64,000 nucleotides of DNA from Tricholomella constricta (GCA_013368375.1 JAACJP010000011.1:1-64000), one strand, 5' to 3'; counted from the stretch's first letter, positions 9,199 through 21,471 are shown. The notes: generated from the letters alone by a model not told the origin. Translations and numbers: made by a program.

Positions 9199-12100
9199 TT
9201 ACGAGCGTACCTTGAGTGCTTTATTGAACACGGCTTGACAGTCTGTCGCAAGTTGTCTATACATGGCCGCCTGTCGGTCGCAGTACGCGGCTCGCCCGCC
9301 TTTCGTCGCCAAGCTCACCCCAGACGTCTGCCATCCTCGAAAACGATGCCACGCTGCGTCGAAACTCCTCTTGCAGAATCTCCTTCTCCTCTCGTGATCT
9401 GTCACGCGCTGCTCGATCGCGAAACCACTTGACCCGATCCACTGCCGTCCATTAGCATTGAGCCAGCCAGGTGAGCCATTCGAGAACGCTTACTTTCGAC
9501 ACTCCATTCCGACTCCTCTTCGAGGGTCATGCCAATACGCCGTCCAACGTGCCAGAACCACGGGTCCTGCTTCTTTGCATCACCCAGCTTGTGGCGTTCA
9601 GTCACGTTCTTCTGCCACAGCTGTTCTTTGAGCAGAGGTTGCAGTGCCTTGTCATCCGGGTCAAGGCCAAGCGCGAGGAGCTTTTTGTACACGCGTTGGT
9701 ACCGCTCCATTGCTGAGGTCTTTTCTAATTGGAGGGTGCGGAGATATTGCTGCGCGCGGGTGTGGGATCGTTGTCCGTGGACGTTAACTTGCTTAAACTG
9801 TAGGTTAGCGTTGACTGTCTTGATAGCCAGTCGAACCTCAGCGAGGGCATCGTGTGCTTGACCTTCGCGCAGTTGGTATTCGACCCGGGCCAAAGACTCG
9901 AGCCCTAGAGCGCTGCGTCGAGTGACGGTGAAGTCGGAGGGGAGCAGGAGAGGGATATCCTCGGTTGCGATAGCTTCTGTCGAATTCACTTCGCTTAGGA
10001 GAGCCGGGAAAATTGTCAGTTGTTCTTGACGCCAACTGGCAAGCTCTTGAGCAAGCCTGGCGCGTGGACTCGACGTCTGAGCATCAGTTTTGGACTTGGA
10101 GGATAGCTGGGCCCTGCGAAGTATGTGTTAGATGTGCAGTTGGGAGTAGAATAAGTGTATGCACTGTTTCTCCTCAAGCTGTAGCCCTGTGTTCAGAAAT
10201 GACGCGAGGCCTGCTCGATTATTGTCGCCACTAGAGGCAGCGAATTCAGCACTCGCTAAAGCTTGATACACCCGGTTCAACGATGGCGGCCCTTGGGAAC
10301 TGGTCAAGACGTTGAAGTCACTAATGGCCGTGTCGACTTACCTCCTTCCAGCTGTACTTCATATACACTCTGTACAACTCCTTTTGAGACGACCTTCGGC
10401 CTTGTATCCATGGTCTCCCACCGTGCGACTAGATCCGGTGCATGCATATTAGTCAATGCAGCAAAATCGTCCTCCCGCATTTGTAGAGTCTTGACGCACG
10501 CGATATACATACGATGAAGTGTTGCGGCTGTAGAACTAGATCAAATATAACCTTCAACAATGGATACAATGCTGACCAATCTGATGAACTTTCGTCCAGT
10601 TCCAATGACCAAAAAAATCGTCGAGGCTATCGTGGCGATGACCATCGTTCTGCTCCTTGGTGCTCCCTGCAGATTGGTTTTGTTCCGCCCATCCACCTTC
10701 GATGTTCTCGCCCCAAGTCTCGCCGGAATACTTCAAGTAGTTGAAGGCCCACAAAAGCATGCAAATCAGAACATGGTTCACGACGTGCATCTTGGGAATT
10801 GCGCCCCGAATCTTCCCGAGCAGAGGGACGACGTCTGGAAACCATTTCATAAAACATTTCTCGAGATTAATACAATATTGACACCTAAAGCTAATGAGTT
10901 TCAAGTGATTCTTCCCTAAGTAGGATAAACGAACCATATATCATAACTGATCATGATCCAGCGCAGGCGGCTGGCCTCGGCAATCGCGTGGGCCAACGCA
11001 TAGTCGGTGTTCGCGAACCTGCACAGCAGAATCAGTCAGTGTTCGAGTGTGAAAGACGAGCAGCTTACGCTTCGCCTTTAGTGAGGTCAACCGTTCCCTG
11101 TGGCATGTAACAGCCATGGCGGGCACACTGGAAGGCGACAACGCCGCTCACCACGGCATTCTTGAACTTCGCGATATTCTGCATCTTTCCTGCTTTGAGG
11201 TGTGGACAGGTCGGTTCCTGCAAAATACACGATGAGACGACGGCCACGATAGCTGGGAAGAAACGTACCTCTTCCGGATGAATGCCAACCCTTTTAAGAT
11301 AGCCTTTGAATGGCTCGGTCGGTACAAAATAGCTGTTGCCGTTGTTGAGAGCCGTGTCATCCGGATCATCATTCTTAAGCTTGCGTTGGAGTCGAAAGTT
11401 GCCATCGGTGGATAGAAAAAGGGTATACTTGTGGCTATATCTGGTCAGCAACGAGGAATGTGCGTGGCAAGAATCACTCACGTCTCATCGTCATGGGCAG
11501 CCCGGATCACAGCGTCGTCTACGTTGAAGCCGACCTCAGGGCAAGCTGGACATCGGACCGTGAGTGAGTTTGCGCGTCGGTGGGTAAGGATGTTGTCGAT
11601 GCTGTGGGCCTGGCCACTCCGTCTGACAATAGCGAGGTGGCTCCATACACGTGAGACCTGATTAAACTCGCGATACCGATCCTGTGCATTGTACAAGTCA
11701 GCCATTGTAGTACGATATAAATCAAAATACATACCCGGACGTCCTGGGGGAAAGCATTGTTTGTCAGGCTGCGAAGGGTTCCAAAATAGTCGTAGGCAGA
11801 TTTCTTCGACGTCAAGTTGCTGATGTGAAAGTGCTTGAGTACCGAGAACGTGAAGGCGGTTTCCGGTCGCTGGACAGTTGCGGGGAAGAATCGGGCGCGT
11901 ACCAGTTGCTCTGCGTCAGACAAAGCATCACAGTGGCAATATTTTATATGCATGCGATGAACACCATTGATATGGACGATGACTGTGGGGCGACCGATTG
12001 AGGTGGGAAGTGCGTTGGGGCACGGCTTGCCAAAGTGTCCTAACATGATGATGAAGCCCAATTCAGAAAGTGATACGCACTGGAAGAAACTGCCTGTCCA

Positions 12101-12500
12101 TCGCTGGAGGAAATGGAACGGTTGACTTTGATGTGCTACGATGATGCACTCCTGACATAGGAGATCGCACTGAGAGCATTCTGTGCATCGAAAAACACTA
12201 GCAGCCGCGCCGCAGGGACAGTCCTGTCCGATACGAGGATGGTACTCGGTCGATAAAATCGCGTCTTGTAAAATATCGAAGCTTTTCGAAAAAGTTTGCA
12301 TCATTACTGACGCGCCCTGCGTTCCATCAGCAAACCTTCTGCCCCAGTGATGAAGATACACGTACTTGTTTCCTGGTTGGCTTGACTTCGGGTTCGGCGG
12401 TGGGTAAAGTGGGGTTGTTGGACGGAGTAGGCTTGGAACATGTGGGAGGCGGTATTGATACACGTCGACGCTTTGACGTGGTTTCGTAGAATGTGCGCAT
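9199..12500 (-). CDS. KDZ-family transposase with CxC2-type cysteine cluster (F)
   Basis: A multi-exon transposase gene of the Kyakuja-Dileera-Zisupton group, which moves DNA transposons in Agaricomycetes. In order from the N-terminus: a basic leader from ATG 12500; a cysteine cluster (CPCG, CTECSQCDLLCQEC) at about 12100-12240; a domain with HINGVHRMHIKYCHC; a core segment with NSLTVRCPACPEVGFN and FQCARHGCYMPQGTVDLTKGE; the family signature GWAEQNQSAGSTKEQNDGHR at about 10650; and a helical tail rich in charged residues. Several 45-70 nt introns are needed, for example GTAAGC...CAG near 9430-9495. At about 9290 the tail motif GRAAYCDRQAAMYRQL is in a different frame from the preceding helix, so one indel is likely near the C-terminus. 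The stop is at 9199. TIRs were not located. Confidence 0.85.
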
Positions 12501-13074
12501 TGTCGTGCTCCCGGCTGCTGAGACTGCCCTGTTCAATTCAATGTTATCCTCCTGATCGGACTCGCTGTCGTAACGGCCAAGGACTCCTCAACGCTTGTGG
12601 GTGCGGGACATTGAACAGGAGGGAGCTAGCTACAGAACGAAGTGGTGCGTGCTCGTTAGTATGAGGAATAAGGATATTTCAGAACAATAATGGTGGCAGC
12701 ATTGTACGGCAATGACTCCTCGACATCGATCGGGGAGAAAATACAATAACACAAGGGACGTTTCTGGCCACAACGAGAACAAGGGACCTCACGATCGCTG
12801 CCAGAGCAAATCGTGTGGGCGATCGAAGATCTGACCCCAACTCATCGACGAGAACAATAGTCTACGGGACCTCACGATCGCTGCCAGAGCAGATCGTGTG
12901 GGCGATCGAAGATCTGACCCGAACTTATGAAGGCAACTGTGCGAGGGAGAAAAATATACGATTCGTTATTTTAGCTAGGTGAGATAACAAAGTTGATAGT
13001 GTCAAAAATTCAAAAATATATGTGTGCTTTGATGGTAATAATTGTGCGCTTGGATAGTGAAGAGTCTGAATGTT
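12501..13074. repeat. Intergenic spacer with a 57-bp direct repeat
   Basis: The repeat GGGACCTCACGATCGCTGCC... occurs at 12783-12840 and again at 12866-12922 with two or three mismatches. Each copy is internally palindromic: CGATCGC near its start pairs with GCGATCG about 20 bases later. No gene is seen in this stretch. It separates the KDZ gene from the next minus-strand gene, and both are transcribed leftward. Confidence 0.75.
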
Positions 13075-14782
13075 CTATAGTGACCACAATTGGTCAAATG
13101 GTATGATCCGCGTCATGTCGTAAGAGATGTTGGGCGCCGGATTCAAGTGCTCAAGAAGGGGCGGCGGGGGCTCAAAACCGGGCACGTCATGAGAAAGACG
13201 ACGAGGGACGATAGGCGCACGGCGGAAGTGATTGTAGAAGGTCTGCGTATAGTACTTCGCGACGGCTTCCTCCAAACTTTGAATTTCATCGGCCTTCCAT
13301 CGCCAACTGTCGATGTGGAGGATGCCTGGCTGTTTCCCGGGCCAAGTCCTCATGAGCCGCTGAAGTTCCAACAAGTAGCGACAGCGTTCGTCCTCGTTGT
13401 AGCTTGCGATGCCGTTATTGGCTTCAGAAAGCAGCGCGACGAGGAGTTGTCCTCCGGGAAAGCAATCGGCGACACGTTGTTGTTCCTGCCCAAGATCGAA
13501 GTCGGCGGCCCCACGACGGATGAGAATTTGCAACGCGAGGAGCTCCTGGCAAAAATTAAGCTCCGCCAGCTCCCACAAGATCTCCTCGAAGTCCTTGTCC
13601 TGAAGATCCCCGAATGGTTTGCCCTGCCAAGTTTCGTTACCATGGGTAACTTCACCGATTGAGGTGTCCTCGGTGCTCAAGCAGTTCTGGAGAAAGTCAG
13701 ACAATAGTTCCAGGCGCGTCGCGCTCTTCGTCTGACGATCCCCTCTCTTCCTATCAGCGCCGGACGAGCTATGTTGCAGCCAGTCGAGCCCAAGCAAATC
13801 TCTCCAAGCCTTCCCAGACATCGGCCGCACATTTGAATCATTGACACTGAGGCGATGGATGAGAACTGCGCGATAACGAAGCCAGGCACGGAGGGTTGAT
13901 GCACGCCGGTCTCGTTTCTCGTAGGCAATGAACGAGGCGGGTTCCGGGAATGCGTATCCGAAATCGGAGCCCAGAACATCTTTGTCGACGAAGTTGCTGG
14001 GCGATTGATCGACGCTGTGGAGCGCATCACGCCATGCCGGGATCGCGGGAGGAAGGATGGCGTCCGGCAGATCTTCGAACTTGCTACGACCCTGCGGCTC
14101 GTAGATGGCCTTGTTTTTCTTGCGCTGGGCGTCTATGATGTCCTTGTCAGTTGTAGATAAGTAAATCATTGAGATAAAAACTTACACGGGCTGTACCGTT
14201 GCGTCCGAGCCTTACGAACTGTCATCGGCACATCGGGAGGTGGAACCACGGGTCGCTCCATCCGGTGGGCGTTGAACGGGTTGCAGGTTGTGTGGAAATA
14301 TTTAGTGAAGTGCCGGATTGCCGTATATTTGGCCAGTTGCGTCGCAGACCCGCGATAGACGACCTTGTAGGAGGGCTTTGATGCAGCGAGCGGAATGAAA
14401 CCTTCAGCGCGCTTTGCAGTGACCACTTCGTTGATGCACAGCGTAAGGACATCCACACGGTGGTGAACAAGGAATACAGGTATTTTGCCCTAAATAATAC
14501 CTCGCAGACGCCGATGTTGGTAGTGAATGCCCCCATTACCGGTGCGACTGGCGTCGCTGCATCCACCTCTAACCGGCCACTAATACGCGGTTGATAGATG
14601 TCCCGCCAGTCGAGCGCAGCTTGTAGCTCGGAGTACAGACATTGAACCTCGCGTACGGCGAGTCGTGCACGACTGAACGTCGTCGGTAAGGAGACGAGTC
14701 AATCAAGGAAGGAATTGAGGATGGGAGGGATCTCCCGAGCTGGGGCGTAATTGTCGTAGATGGCACTCCGCACTTTTTCCAT
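13075..14782 (-). CDS. Unrecognised protein gene beside the KDZ transposase
   Basis: The longest exon (13075-14152 or so) is preceded by shorter exons back to ATG 14782. The joined product runs from MEKVRSAIYDNYAPAREIPP through ELQAALDWRDIYQPRISGRL and VDVLTLCINEVVTAKRAEGF into the long exon. Likely introns are GTATTATTT...GTG near 14457-14500 and GTAAGTTTTT...CAAG near 14150-14190. The product is about 540 residues, with no signal peptide or membrane segment and many Trp residues in the last third (GILHIDSWRWKADEIQSLEE). I do not recognise a family. The same orientation as the KDZ gene and the 0.6-kb spacing suggest a passenger of the same element, but this is inference. Confidence 0.6.
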
Positions 14783-14829
14783 CAGCCCAAGGCCACATAC
14801 AGGCACTACAATGTAGCGTGTCCCACTGT

Positions 14830-15760
14830 CCAGCGGGGCCATACATGTAGCCGTGATTGACGGCACCAGCGGGCCCGCTGGAGCGCCAGCGGGACCCCTA
14901 CATGTAGCCGTGTGGCACGGTGTCAGCGGGGTCTCTACATGTAGTTGTCTGGCACAGTACCAGCGGGCCCGCTGGTGCTGCAACGGGCCCATATGGTGCT
15001 GGATGGCTGGGTGGGGGCTACACTACCCATGTCTGCGGACCTCCGCGGATCGTTGTCCGGGGCCCCACCCAGCACTACAGCGGGCAGCGGGGCAGCGGGG
15101 TGGGGGCTAGCGGGGCACTACCCACGTCTGCGGACCTCCGCGGATCATTGTCTGGGGGCCCACCCAGCACTACAGCGGGCCGATATGCTGCCGTGGGGGC
15201 TACACTACCCATGTCTGCGGATCTCCGCGGATCATTGTCCGGGGCCCCACCCAGCACTACAGCAGGCTGATATGGTGCTGGGGGGCTGGGGGCTACACTA
15301 CCCATGTCTGCGGACCTCCGCGGATCGTTGTCCGGGGCCCCACCCAGCACTACAGCGGGCTGCGGGGCAGTGGGGTGGGGGCTAGCGGGGCACTACCCAC
15401 GTCTGCGGACCTCCGCGGATCATTGTCTGGGGGCCCACCCAGCACTACAGTGGGCCGATATGCTGCTGTGGGGGGTGGGCTGGCGGCACATTACCCATGT
15501 CCGCGGACCGCCCCGGATCATCATTGGGCATACTCAGCAATGTAGCGGGACCACTACACGTAGCCGTCTGGCACGGCATCAGTGGGCCTGCTGGAGCACC
15601 AGCGGGATGCCTATATGTAGCCATGTGCCGGCGGGGCCCTACATGTAGTCATCTGACATGGTACTAGCAGGCCTATGGGCAGGCTTGCAGGGAATTGGCT
15701 ATGTCCGCGGACCTCCGCAGGTCAGTGTCAGGGCACACTGCAGCGGCCAATAGAAGGTGT
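14830..15760 (+). repeat. GC-rich higher-order tandem array with TCCGCGGA palindromes
   Basis: Six units start at 15021, 15116, 15203, 15296, 15391 and 15489 (spacings 95, 87, 93, 95 and 98 bp). Each begins CACTACCCAYGTCTGCGGA and carries CTCCGCGGATC and CCCAGCACTAC. Units 1 and 4 match best, and units 2 and 5 match best, so the array has a second-order period of about 275 bp. The sixth unit has decayed. The flanks (14830-15010 and 15540-15680) carry a different repeated theme with CTACATGTAG palindromes and CAGCGGGCCCGCTGG. Long open frames here are by-products of the repeat. Confidence 0.88.
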
Positions 15761-15902
15761 TCGTCTCCGGAACAATGCATGTCGGCGGGACGTTATGATG
15801 CCCGCGGAGCTCCGTCATCAAGTCAAGAAGGGTTTGCAAGAATATTTATATAAAAGCTATTGACAGAAGTGCACATAACTATGATGAGTCCAATCCCCCT
15901 TC

Positions 15903-16473
15903 TTATAAATCGTCCCCCTGAGGCCCGTCAATTTCATCACGCATGGTGCGGAATGCACTCAGAGCACTTTGCTCACTGTGAAGTTTGGCAACCTCCACCA
16001 GGTAAAGCTGACGAGCCGCGGAGGCATATGATATGTTGTGGAGTTGTTGAAATGCTTTGACCTCAGCGTGGAGACCAAGGAGCTCTCGCTGGGTCATTGG
16101 CTAATAAATGACTGTTAGTTTTGTTAAAAATGTGCAAGTAAACGATTTACAGGGTCCGCGGGGATTACAACGGAACCGGAGGCTAGTGTCAGGAAACCCC
16201 CCTCCCTGTGCATATGTGGCTTATCAGATAGGTTAGCCATGAAATACGATAATCAGCAATGGCTCCGCTTACCCCCGGATCTGCCTCGGCCTTCTTCAAC
16301 TCTTTTGCCTTTAGTGCCTCAGTGAGCAGCTTCTGCTCTGTAGAAGCGGCCGAAAATTGGGGCACAAGGTACCCATTACCGCCAGATTTGATTACAACAT
16401 GTCCGCGGAGCGGAGCGGACTGTATGTCCGCGGGGTTGGGTTGCGCAGAGGTTGATGGGTTATCAGTGTTCAT
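15903..16473 (-). CDS. Small unrecognised protein, 2-3 exons
   Basis: Exon 1 runs from ATG 16473 to 16273 (67 codons, Ser/Pro-rich then helical KLLTEALKAKELKKAEADPG) and ends at a GTAAGC donor. The last exon (15903-16097) reads as a helical segment (LHAEVKAFQQLH, LYLVEVAKLHSEQSALSAF) ending at a stop at 15903. A short middle exon near 16150-16182 (SVVIPADP) would bridge them, but the phases do not close exactly. Either the acceptor is misplaced or there is a 1-nt indel. The middle exon carries the CCGCGG motif. No family is recognised. Confidence 0.5.
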
Positions 16474-16729
16474 TCGTGTGAGGTGTTCAGTAGTGCCTGG
16501 ACAAGGTCTGGAAGAGCCTCAACCTTTATGGTCTGGAAAGGCCTTGACCTTCAACGTGTGATAAGAACCTGGTAGAACAATGAGGAATGATTGATAAGAG
16601 AAAAAGATTATATTTAGACAGGGTTGTCACGTGACATTTGTTTGAATTTTCAAAATTTTGCCCTCTCTTCCTCTCTCACATCCGCAACCCCGCGCCCCAA
16701 CCCGCACTCCAACTCCGCGCACTAACTCC

Positions 16730-18703
16730 ATGTCTATCATCGCCCTCAATTCTATTGACCAAGAGATTGCCGTTGCGGTTGCAAGCGGGGATCGTGCCGC
16801 CCTGGCCACGGTTTACAAGAAAGCAGTATGGTTCATTTTTATTTGACTTCCCTTCATATTACTGACTGCACTTTATTGATGTAGAAAAAAGTCTGGCCCG
16901 AGGCAAAGGCCAGCACTGACCCAAAGGTGGTCGAGGCCCGGCTCGCGTCCCTCCTTGCCGCCACTGTCAGGGAACTGCAGGGCATTCAGCACGGCCCCAA
17001 GGACTTCGATGAGCAGCTTAAGGGCCTCCGAAAAATTGTGCGGGTGCATGAGCGGGCATCCGCGGCCAATGCTGCAAGGGCCGCGGAGGGGGCGAGGGCC
17101 GTGGAGGAGGCGAGGGCCGCGGAGGCGGAGGCGAGGGCAGAGCTGGCGAGGAGAAAGAGGGAGGAGTTGGAGAAGGAGTTGAGGGAGAAGGCTGCGAAGG
17201 AGAAGGCCCAAAGGCAGGCAAAGAAAAGGGCAGAGAAGGAGAGGAAGGAGGCAGAGAGGGAGCGGAAGGCGCTGGAAGAGGAGGAGAGGGCAAGGGCAGA
17301 GAGGGAGAAGGAGAGGATGAGGGCGGAGAAGGCCGCTGGCAAGGGCGCCTCCAAGGAGAAGGCCGCGGACTTGGAGAGGGCAGAGAAGGAGAGGCGGAGG
17401 AAGGAAAAGGGGAAGGACAGGGAAGTAGCGGAGCCCGCGGGTGTACAGCCCGGTAAGTTCACTTTTTTCTTTCATTGCTCATACTGACCATTTATGCAAG
17501 GGCCCCGTATCCGTGCCGCGGACCCCCTCCCCTCCGCTGCGGATATGGGCCGCTCATTTCAGGACTTGGCCCGGGAGGATGATGAAGACATGGATGCGTC
17601 GCTCTACGACCCCCCATGTGCGCGATGCCTGCGGAAGGGGCTGGGCTGCTTGAAACCGGGGGGAACGAAGGCGACTGCATGCTTGCCTTGCAAGTATGCA
17701 AAGCAAAGCTGCATCCATGCAGCGGCGCTCGGGGTGTCCGACTCCGCGGGACGGTCGAAGCCCAGCAAGCGGGCAAGGAACTTGACCCCAGAGTATGTCC
17801 CAAGCGAGGAGGACAACACCGCGGGCCCATCCAGTAAGTCTCTTTTCTTTTTTGGTTCAAACTATTGATAACACCTTTACAGTGACCCGTGCCGAGCGCG
17901 CCGCTGCAATGTCTGCCCCCGCAATGTCCGCCCCCGCCATGTCCGCGCCCTCTGAGTCCGCGGAGCTCGCTTCACTGCTTGCTCAGAATGCAAGCCTGCA
18001 GTCCACCCTGGCCCAAATGAAGGCCACAGTGAAGGAGCTCCTCAGACGGGACAGGCGAAGGGGATTTGACATGGAGCTTCTCCGTCTGGAGATGGAGGAG
18101 CTCAACAACACGGACAAAGAGTTGAAGGAGCAGGGGATGAACACCGCGGCGGTCAGCCAATACCATGGGGAGGAGCTGTGGCGGATCCGCAGGCGGTTGG
18201 CGAGGGTTGAGAGAAGGGGTTCTGGGCAGCAGGGAAGGCCCGTGGCGACACCCGTGGAGACACCGCTGGAGACACCCGCGGCGACACCCGCGGCGATGCA
18301 GTTGGCAGATGTGCCCGCAGAATGGGCCGCGGCGATGGCCGCAGCAACACCCGCGGACCCCGATGCTCTCGGGGAAACGGACATGGACTGGGAGGCATCC
18401 CCACCTCCTCCCCCTCGAGCAACTCCGCCCCCCCTCCCAACATCACCTGCCAAGTCTGTGGCTTCATCGGCCCCTCCGCGCAGTCGGGCATTGGGCAGGC
18501 CAAGCCGCCTGTCAACTCCAACATCCACGCCATCCACCCCCGCCAAGTCCGCAGATCCGCCAAGTCCTCCGCCGGCACCAAACACCCCCTCCCCAAGGCT
18601 GACCACCCCCCCACCCCCAACTCCGAGCCCCCCTACCAGCCCCCGAGGTGTCAAGCGCAAGGCGTCGGATGAGGGTGATAGCGACAGGCCCTCAAAAAAG
18701 TGA
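16730..18703 (+). CDS. Unrecognised 605-residue protein with cysteine cluster, four exons
   Basis: Exons 16730-16825, 16885-17452, 17501-17833 and 17883-18703 join in phase into 606 codons including the stop. Exon 2 encodes a long charged helix rich in Ala, Arg, Glu and Lys (predicted coiled coil). Exon 3 holds a cysteine cluster, CARCLRKGLGC then CLPCKYAKQSC, resembling a binuclear zinc-cluster spacing but not a standard Zn2Cys6. It then ends with PEYVPSEED just before the donor. Exon 4 has a second coiled coil and a Pro/Ser/Thr-rich tail ending in a basic GVKRKAS motif, a possible nuclear signal. Function unknown. The exon ending in YVPSEED is shared with the gene at 24522-26228, so the two probably belong to one family of transposon-associated genes. 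Confidence 0.7.
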
Positions 18704-18952
18704 ATGTGCACCCCGCGGACATGATTTTTTGGCGACCCCGCGGACAATCGTTTTTTTGCAAACCCGCGGACATTTATATACATATTTTTTTGTAGTCTCA
18801 TGCATATATATCTTGTAATACTTCTGCAATATAGTAGCAAGATCAAGAAGTAAATTGTATTATACTTTCAAAGTAGTATATACAAAATAATAGTGCTCTC
18901 CAAAATCAGAATTTTCTCTAAGTAAAATGTGAAGTCAAGTACAAGCAAAAGA
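18704..18952. repeat. Intergenic spacer between convergent genes with three CCGCGGACA repeats
   Basis: At 18707-18778 the motif CCCGCGGACA recurs three times, about 30 bp apart, each but the last followed by a T-rich run and a GC step. The rest is AT-rich and holds nothing else that I can identify. The two genes on either side end tail to tail here. Confidence 0.6.
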
Positions 18953-20841
18953 CTAGCGGCGCTTTGATCTTCCAATGCCAACCCCCGCGGACTTCTTTGT
19001 TGTGGCTCGTGTTGTGGTCCCATTGCGTGTGCGGCTGCCCCTGGTATTGGCACCAAAGTCCGCGGCCTCCGCAAGCAGCAAATCCTGTCTTGATTTCTTT
19101 CGCTTGGTCTGTCCTTCAACATGCTTGCGCTTGCGTGTAACTGGAGGTGGGGGTGGAGTTGGTGTACCAGGCAGAGAGGGAGTAGGAGTGTTGGGTGGCA
19201 GAGTTACCTCGTTGAGCAGCTGCATCGCAGTTGCCGGCACCATATACTGTGGCAGCCCTTCGCCAGGCCCATTGATGGGTGCCTGAGTCGGAAGTCCGTG
19301 GGCATTTAAGCGGTGCATTGTTGTTTCGTCAATGGTGACCTGAGTTTCATTGATGTTGAGACCATATTCATCAGTCTGTTCTCCAGGTCCGGGTATGTTG
19401 GATGCTCCGCGGGGTGTGTTGGGTGGTCCGTGGGAGTCGTTATCTTGTGATTGATTCTGATTGTGTTCTGAGAGTTCAGCGGGTGGTCCGCAGGGTCCGC
19501 TATCCGGTAATGGATTGAATCCCAGGGGTGTCGGATGTTGGTTTTCATCTGGTTGTTCGCCGCCACTGCCTTCCAGGTCCGACATCGGAATAAGGCTTTC
19601 TAAGGGGTCCGGAGCGGGTGCTTTTTTTTTGCCCTTCTTCCGCCTTGCTTTCTTTGCTGCTGCCGCGGCAGCCAAAGCTTCCTGGTCCTTTCGCGCCCCA
19701 TAGACCGCCTCCATTCTCTCCTTTTTCTTGGTCAAGTAACTGGACCAGCGAAAGGTCTCTGAGGGTCCAAGCCTCTTCTGGCGAGAGCGCCAGAAGTCAA
19801 GCAAATCCTGGAGTTCATTTAGTCGGAGGTTCCGCGGGTCTTGAATTTGGATGTCCGCGGGCACGTACTCCGCGGAGATGAACATTCCATTTCTGCTTTT
19901 ATGGAAGTGAATGGAGGGGACGAGTAGAGGTGTCCCGATGCTAGTTCTGTAAGGAAATTAGGATAGGTGTGATATGATGTCAAAAAATTATCACGTACTG
20001 TAATGATGTTTCAGGAATGCGCGGACCAGAAGCTCAAGGTCATCTTTGCTCTGTTGCACACCTTCTATCAACTCCGGTAGAATTGGAAAACCGTCATTTT
20101 GTTGATCCAGCTGTAGATCTGGACGTGGCTCAATCACTGTATCAATCTGATGCAAGGGGTCTGGTGCAATAGACTCCTGGAGGGAAAGGACATAGTCCAT
20201 AAGCTTTCTTTTGAAGTCCTTCACCATGTGCGGAAAGGTATCAATGAAATCTTTGCTGATCACTCCTGCATTTGCCGCAATGCTGTCATGACTGCTCCGC
20301 GGTGAACATCAGCACAAGTCCGCGGAGTCGATGAACAACTCACGCCCGGACATTCAGTTGCCCATCTTGCCCTTTCCATACCACGAAGGTAAGGGACAGC
20401 ATGCCCATCTCTCGCCACCTGTTGGCATCCTCATTCTCTACTCGTTGAAAGCCCCGCTTATCCGCATTCCTGAGATAAGAAGGTATCAACTCCGAGATGT
20501 CCGCGGACCCCGCGGAGTCACTCACTTGCGCTGCTCCTCAGGGGGAAAGCCCTTGGTGCTCCACTCACGGGCAGTGGCCTCTGCCTCCTGGAGTTGTTGC
20601 GGAGTGAGTTTGTTCATCACCCGTGCCAAAGCCTTGTTGTGTTGCTGGAAGGCCGCGGTGGGAGATTCATCGACCTCCTCTAGTATCTCTTTCAACTCTT
20701 CAGTAATCAAGCCGCGCATTGTCCGATTGACTACCTGGCGCACAGTAACCTTCACATTACCCGATGACTGGTTATATGATGGGTAGGGCCTCCAGTTGTT
20801 CCTCACCCAATCTGCCAATTTCTGTGTGCTGGTCAGCATGA
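18953..20841 (-). CDS. Unrecognised protein with WRSRQ and EYVPAD motifs, four exons
   Basis: The likely exons, read leftward, are 20841-20526, 20469-20344, 20291-19999 and 19946-18953, with GTGAGT, GTGAGT and GTACGT donors. The N-terminal part has TQKLADWVRNNWRPYPSY and a helical segment ending near EATAREWSTKGFPPEEQRK. The middle contains LTFVVWKGQDGQLNVRA. The last exon carries ISAEYVPADIQ, LLDFWRSRQKRLG, an Ala/Lys-rich basic stretch, then a Gly/Pro/Asn-rich tail and a final basic segment (TRKRKH, GRSKRR), probably nuclear. I remember similar uncharacterised proteins as widespread in Agaricomycetes, but I cannot give them a function. Frame continues upstream of ATG 20841 for about 35 codons, so the start is uncertain. 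Introns 1 and 2 each contain two CCGCGG palindromes. Confidence 0.65.
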
Positions 20842-20869
20842 TGGCACAGGGATACTCCGTAAGCCTTTG

Positions 20870-21187
20870 ATAACCTAGACGAGAACCCCGCGGACTTGCC
20901 ACCCTCCGGAGATGCCGCGGAACCAGCACAACCACGTGCACGTCCTGCACCTGTCAGTGCAACAGACGGACCCCTACCACCAGAGCAGACACCTATTTGC
21001 CTGCCATCCTCAGCTGGGGAAACTGAGTCACATCTGGCTAAACTCGAGCTTGCATTGCGCAAGGTTCAAGCGGAGCGTCATCTTCAGAACCTCCGTAATG
21101 CAATTGCGGAGAAATCATTTTTGTACTCACACGTCATCCGAGTTGCTCCGCGGAAGGGTGTGGTGACACGCGCGCGGGGGAACATCA
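20870..21187 (+). pseudogene. KDZ transposase tail remnant, part 1
   Basis: An open frame whose last 60 codons (HLAKLELALRKVQAERHLQN, then KGVVTRARGNI) match the helical C-terminal region of KDZ transposases, equivalent to EYQLREGQAHDALAEVRLA in gene F. There is no upstream transposase core, so the left end is truncated. The frame is broken at 21188 by the TIR element. Removing that element and one copy of its 9-bp duplication joins this part in frame to the sequence from 23622. Confidence 0.8.
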
Positions 21188-21471
21188 GAGGACTTTACAC
21201 TCCCCCTGGTAATTCCATATGGATTCCATGGACTCCTTGTGGAGTCCGCAGATTCCATGGAATCCATAAGGAGTCCATGTGGACAATGTGTGGCTGAGAC
21301 ACCACTCAAATCCAAGAGTCCAGTCCAGGTCAGTCCTTGTGGAGTCCTTGCAAATTCCGTGTGGAACACACGGAATCTTGGAATCCGCGCGGACTAAATT
21401 CCTTATGGAATCCACAAGGACAGCATGGAATCAACGGACTCCGTGCGCCGTTTTCTAATGCAAAATTATTT

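Noticed and set aside
10514..10919. Plus-strand ORFs across the KDZ core
   Set aside because: The minus strand here carries the diagnostic KDZ motif GWAEQNQSAGSTKE; the plus frames are shadows.
14850..15650. Repetitive proteins with CGPPRIVVRGPTQHYSG-like units
   Set aside because: The frames exist only because the ~93-bp tandem repeat is GC-rich and stop-poor; all three plus frames are open.
16873..17475. Leu/Pro-rich open frame on the minus strand
   Set aside because: It is the mirror of the charged coiled-coil exon on the plus strand, which joins in phase with three other exons.
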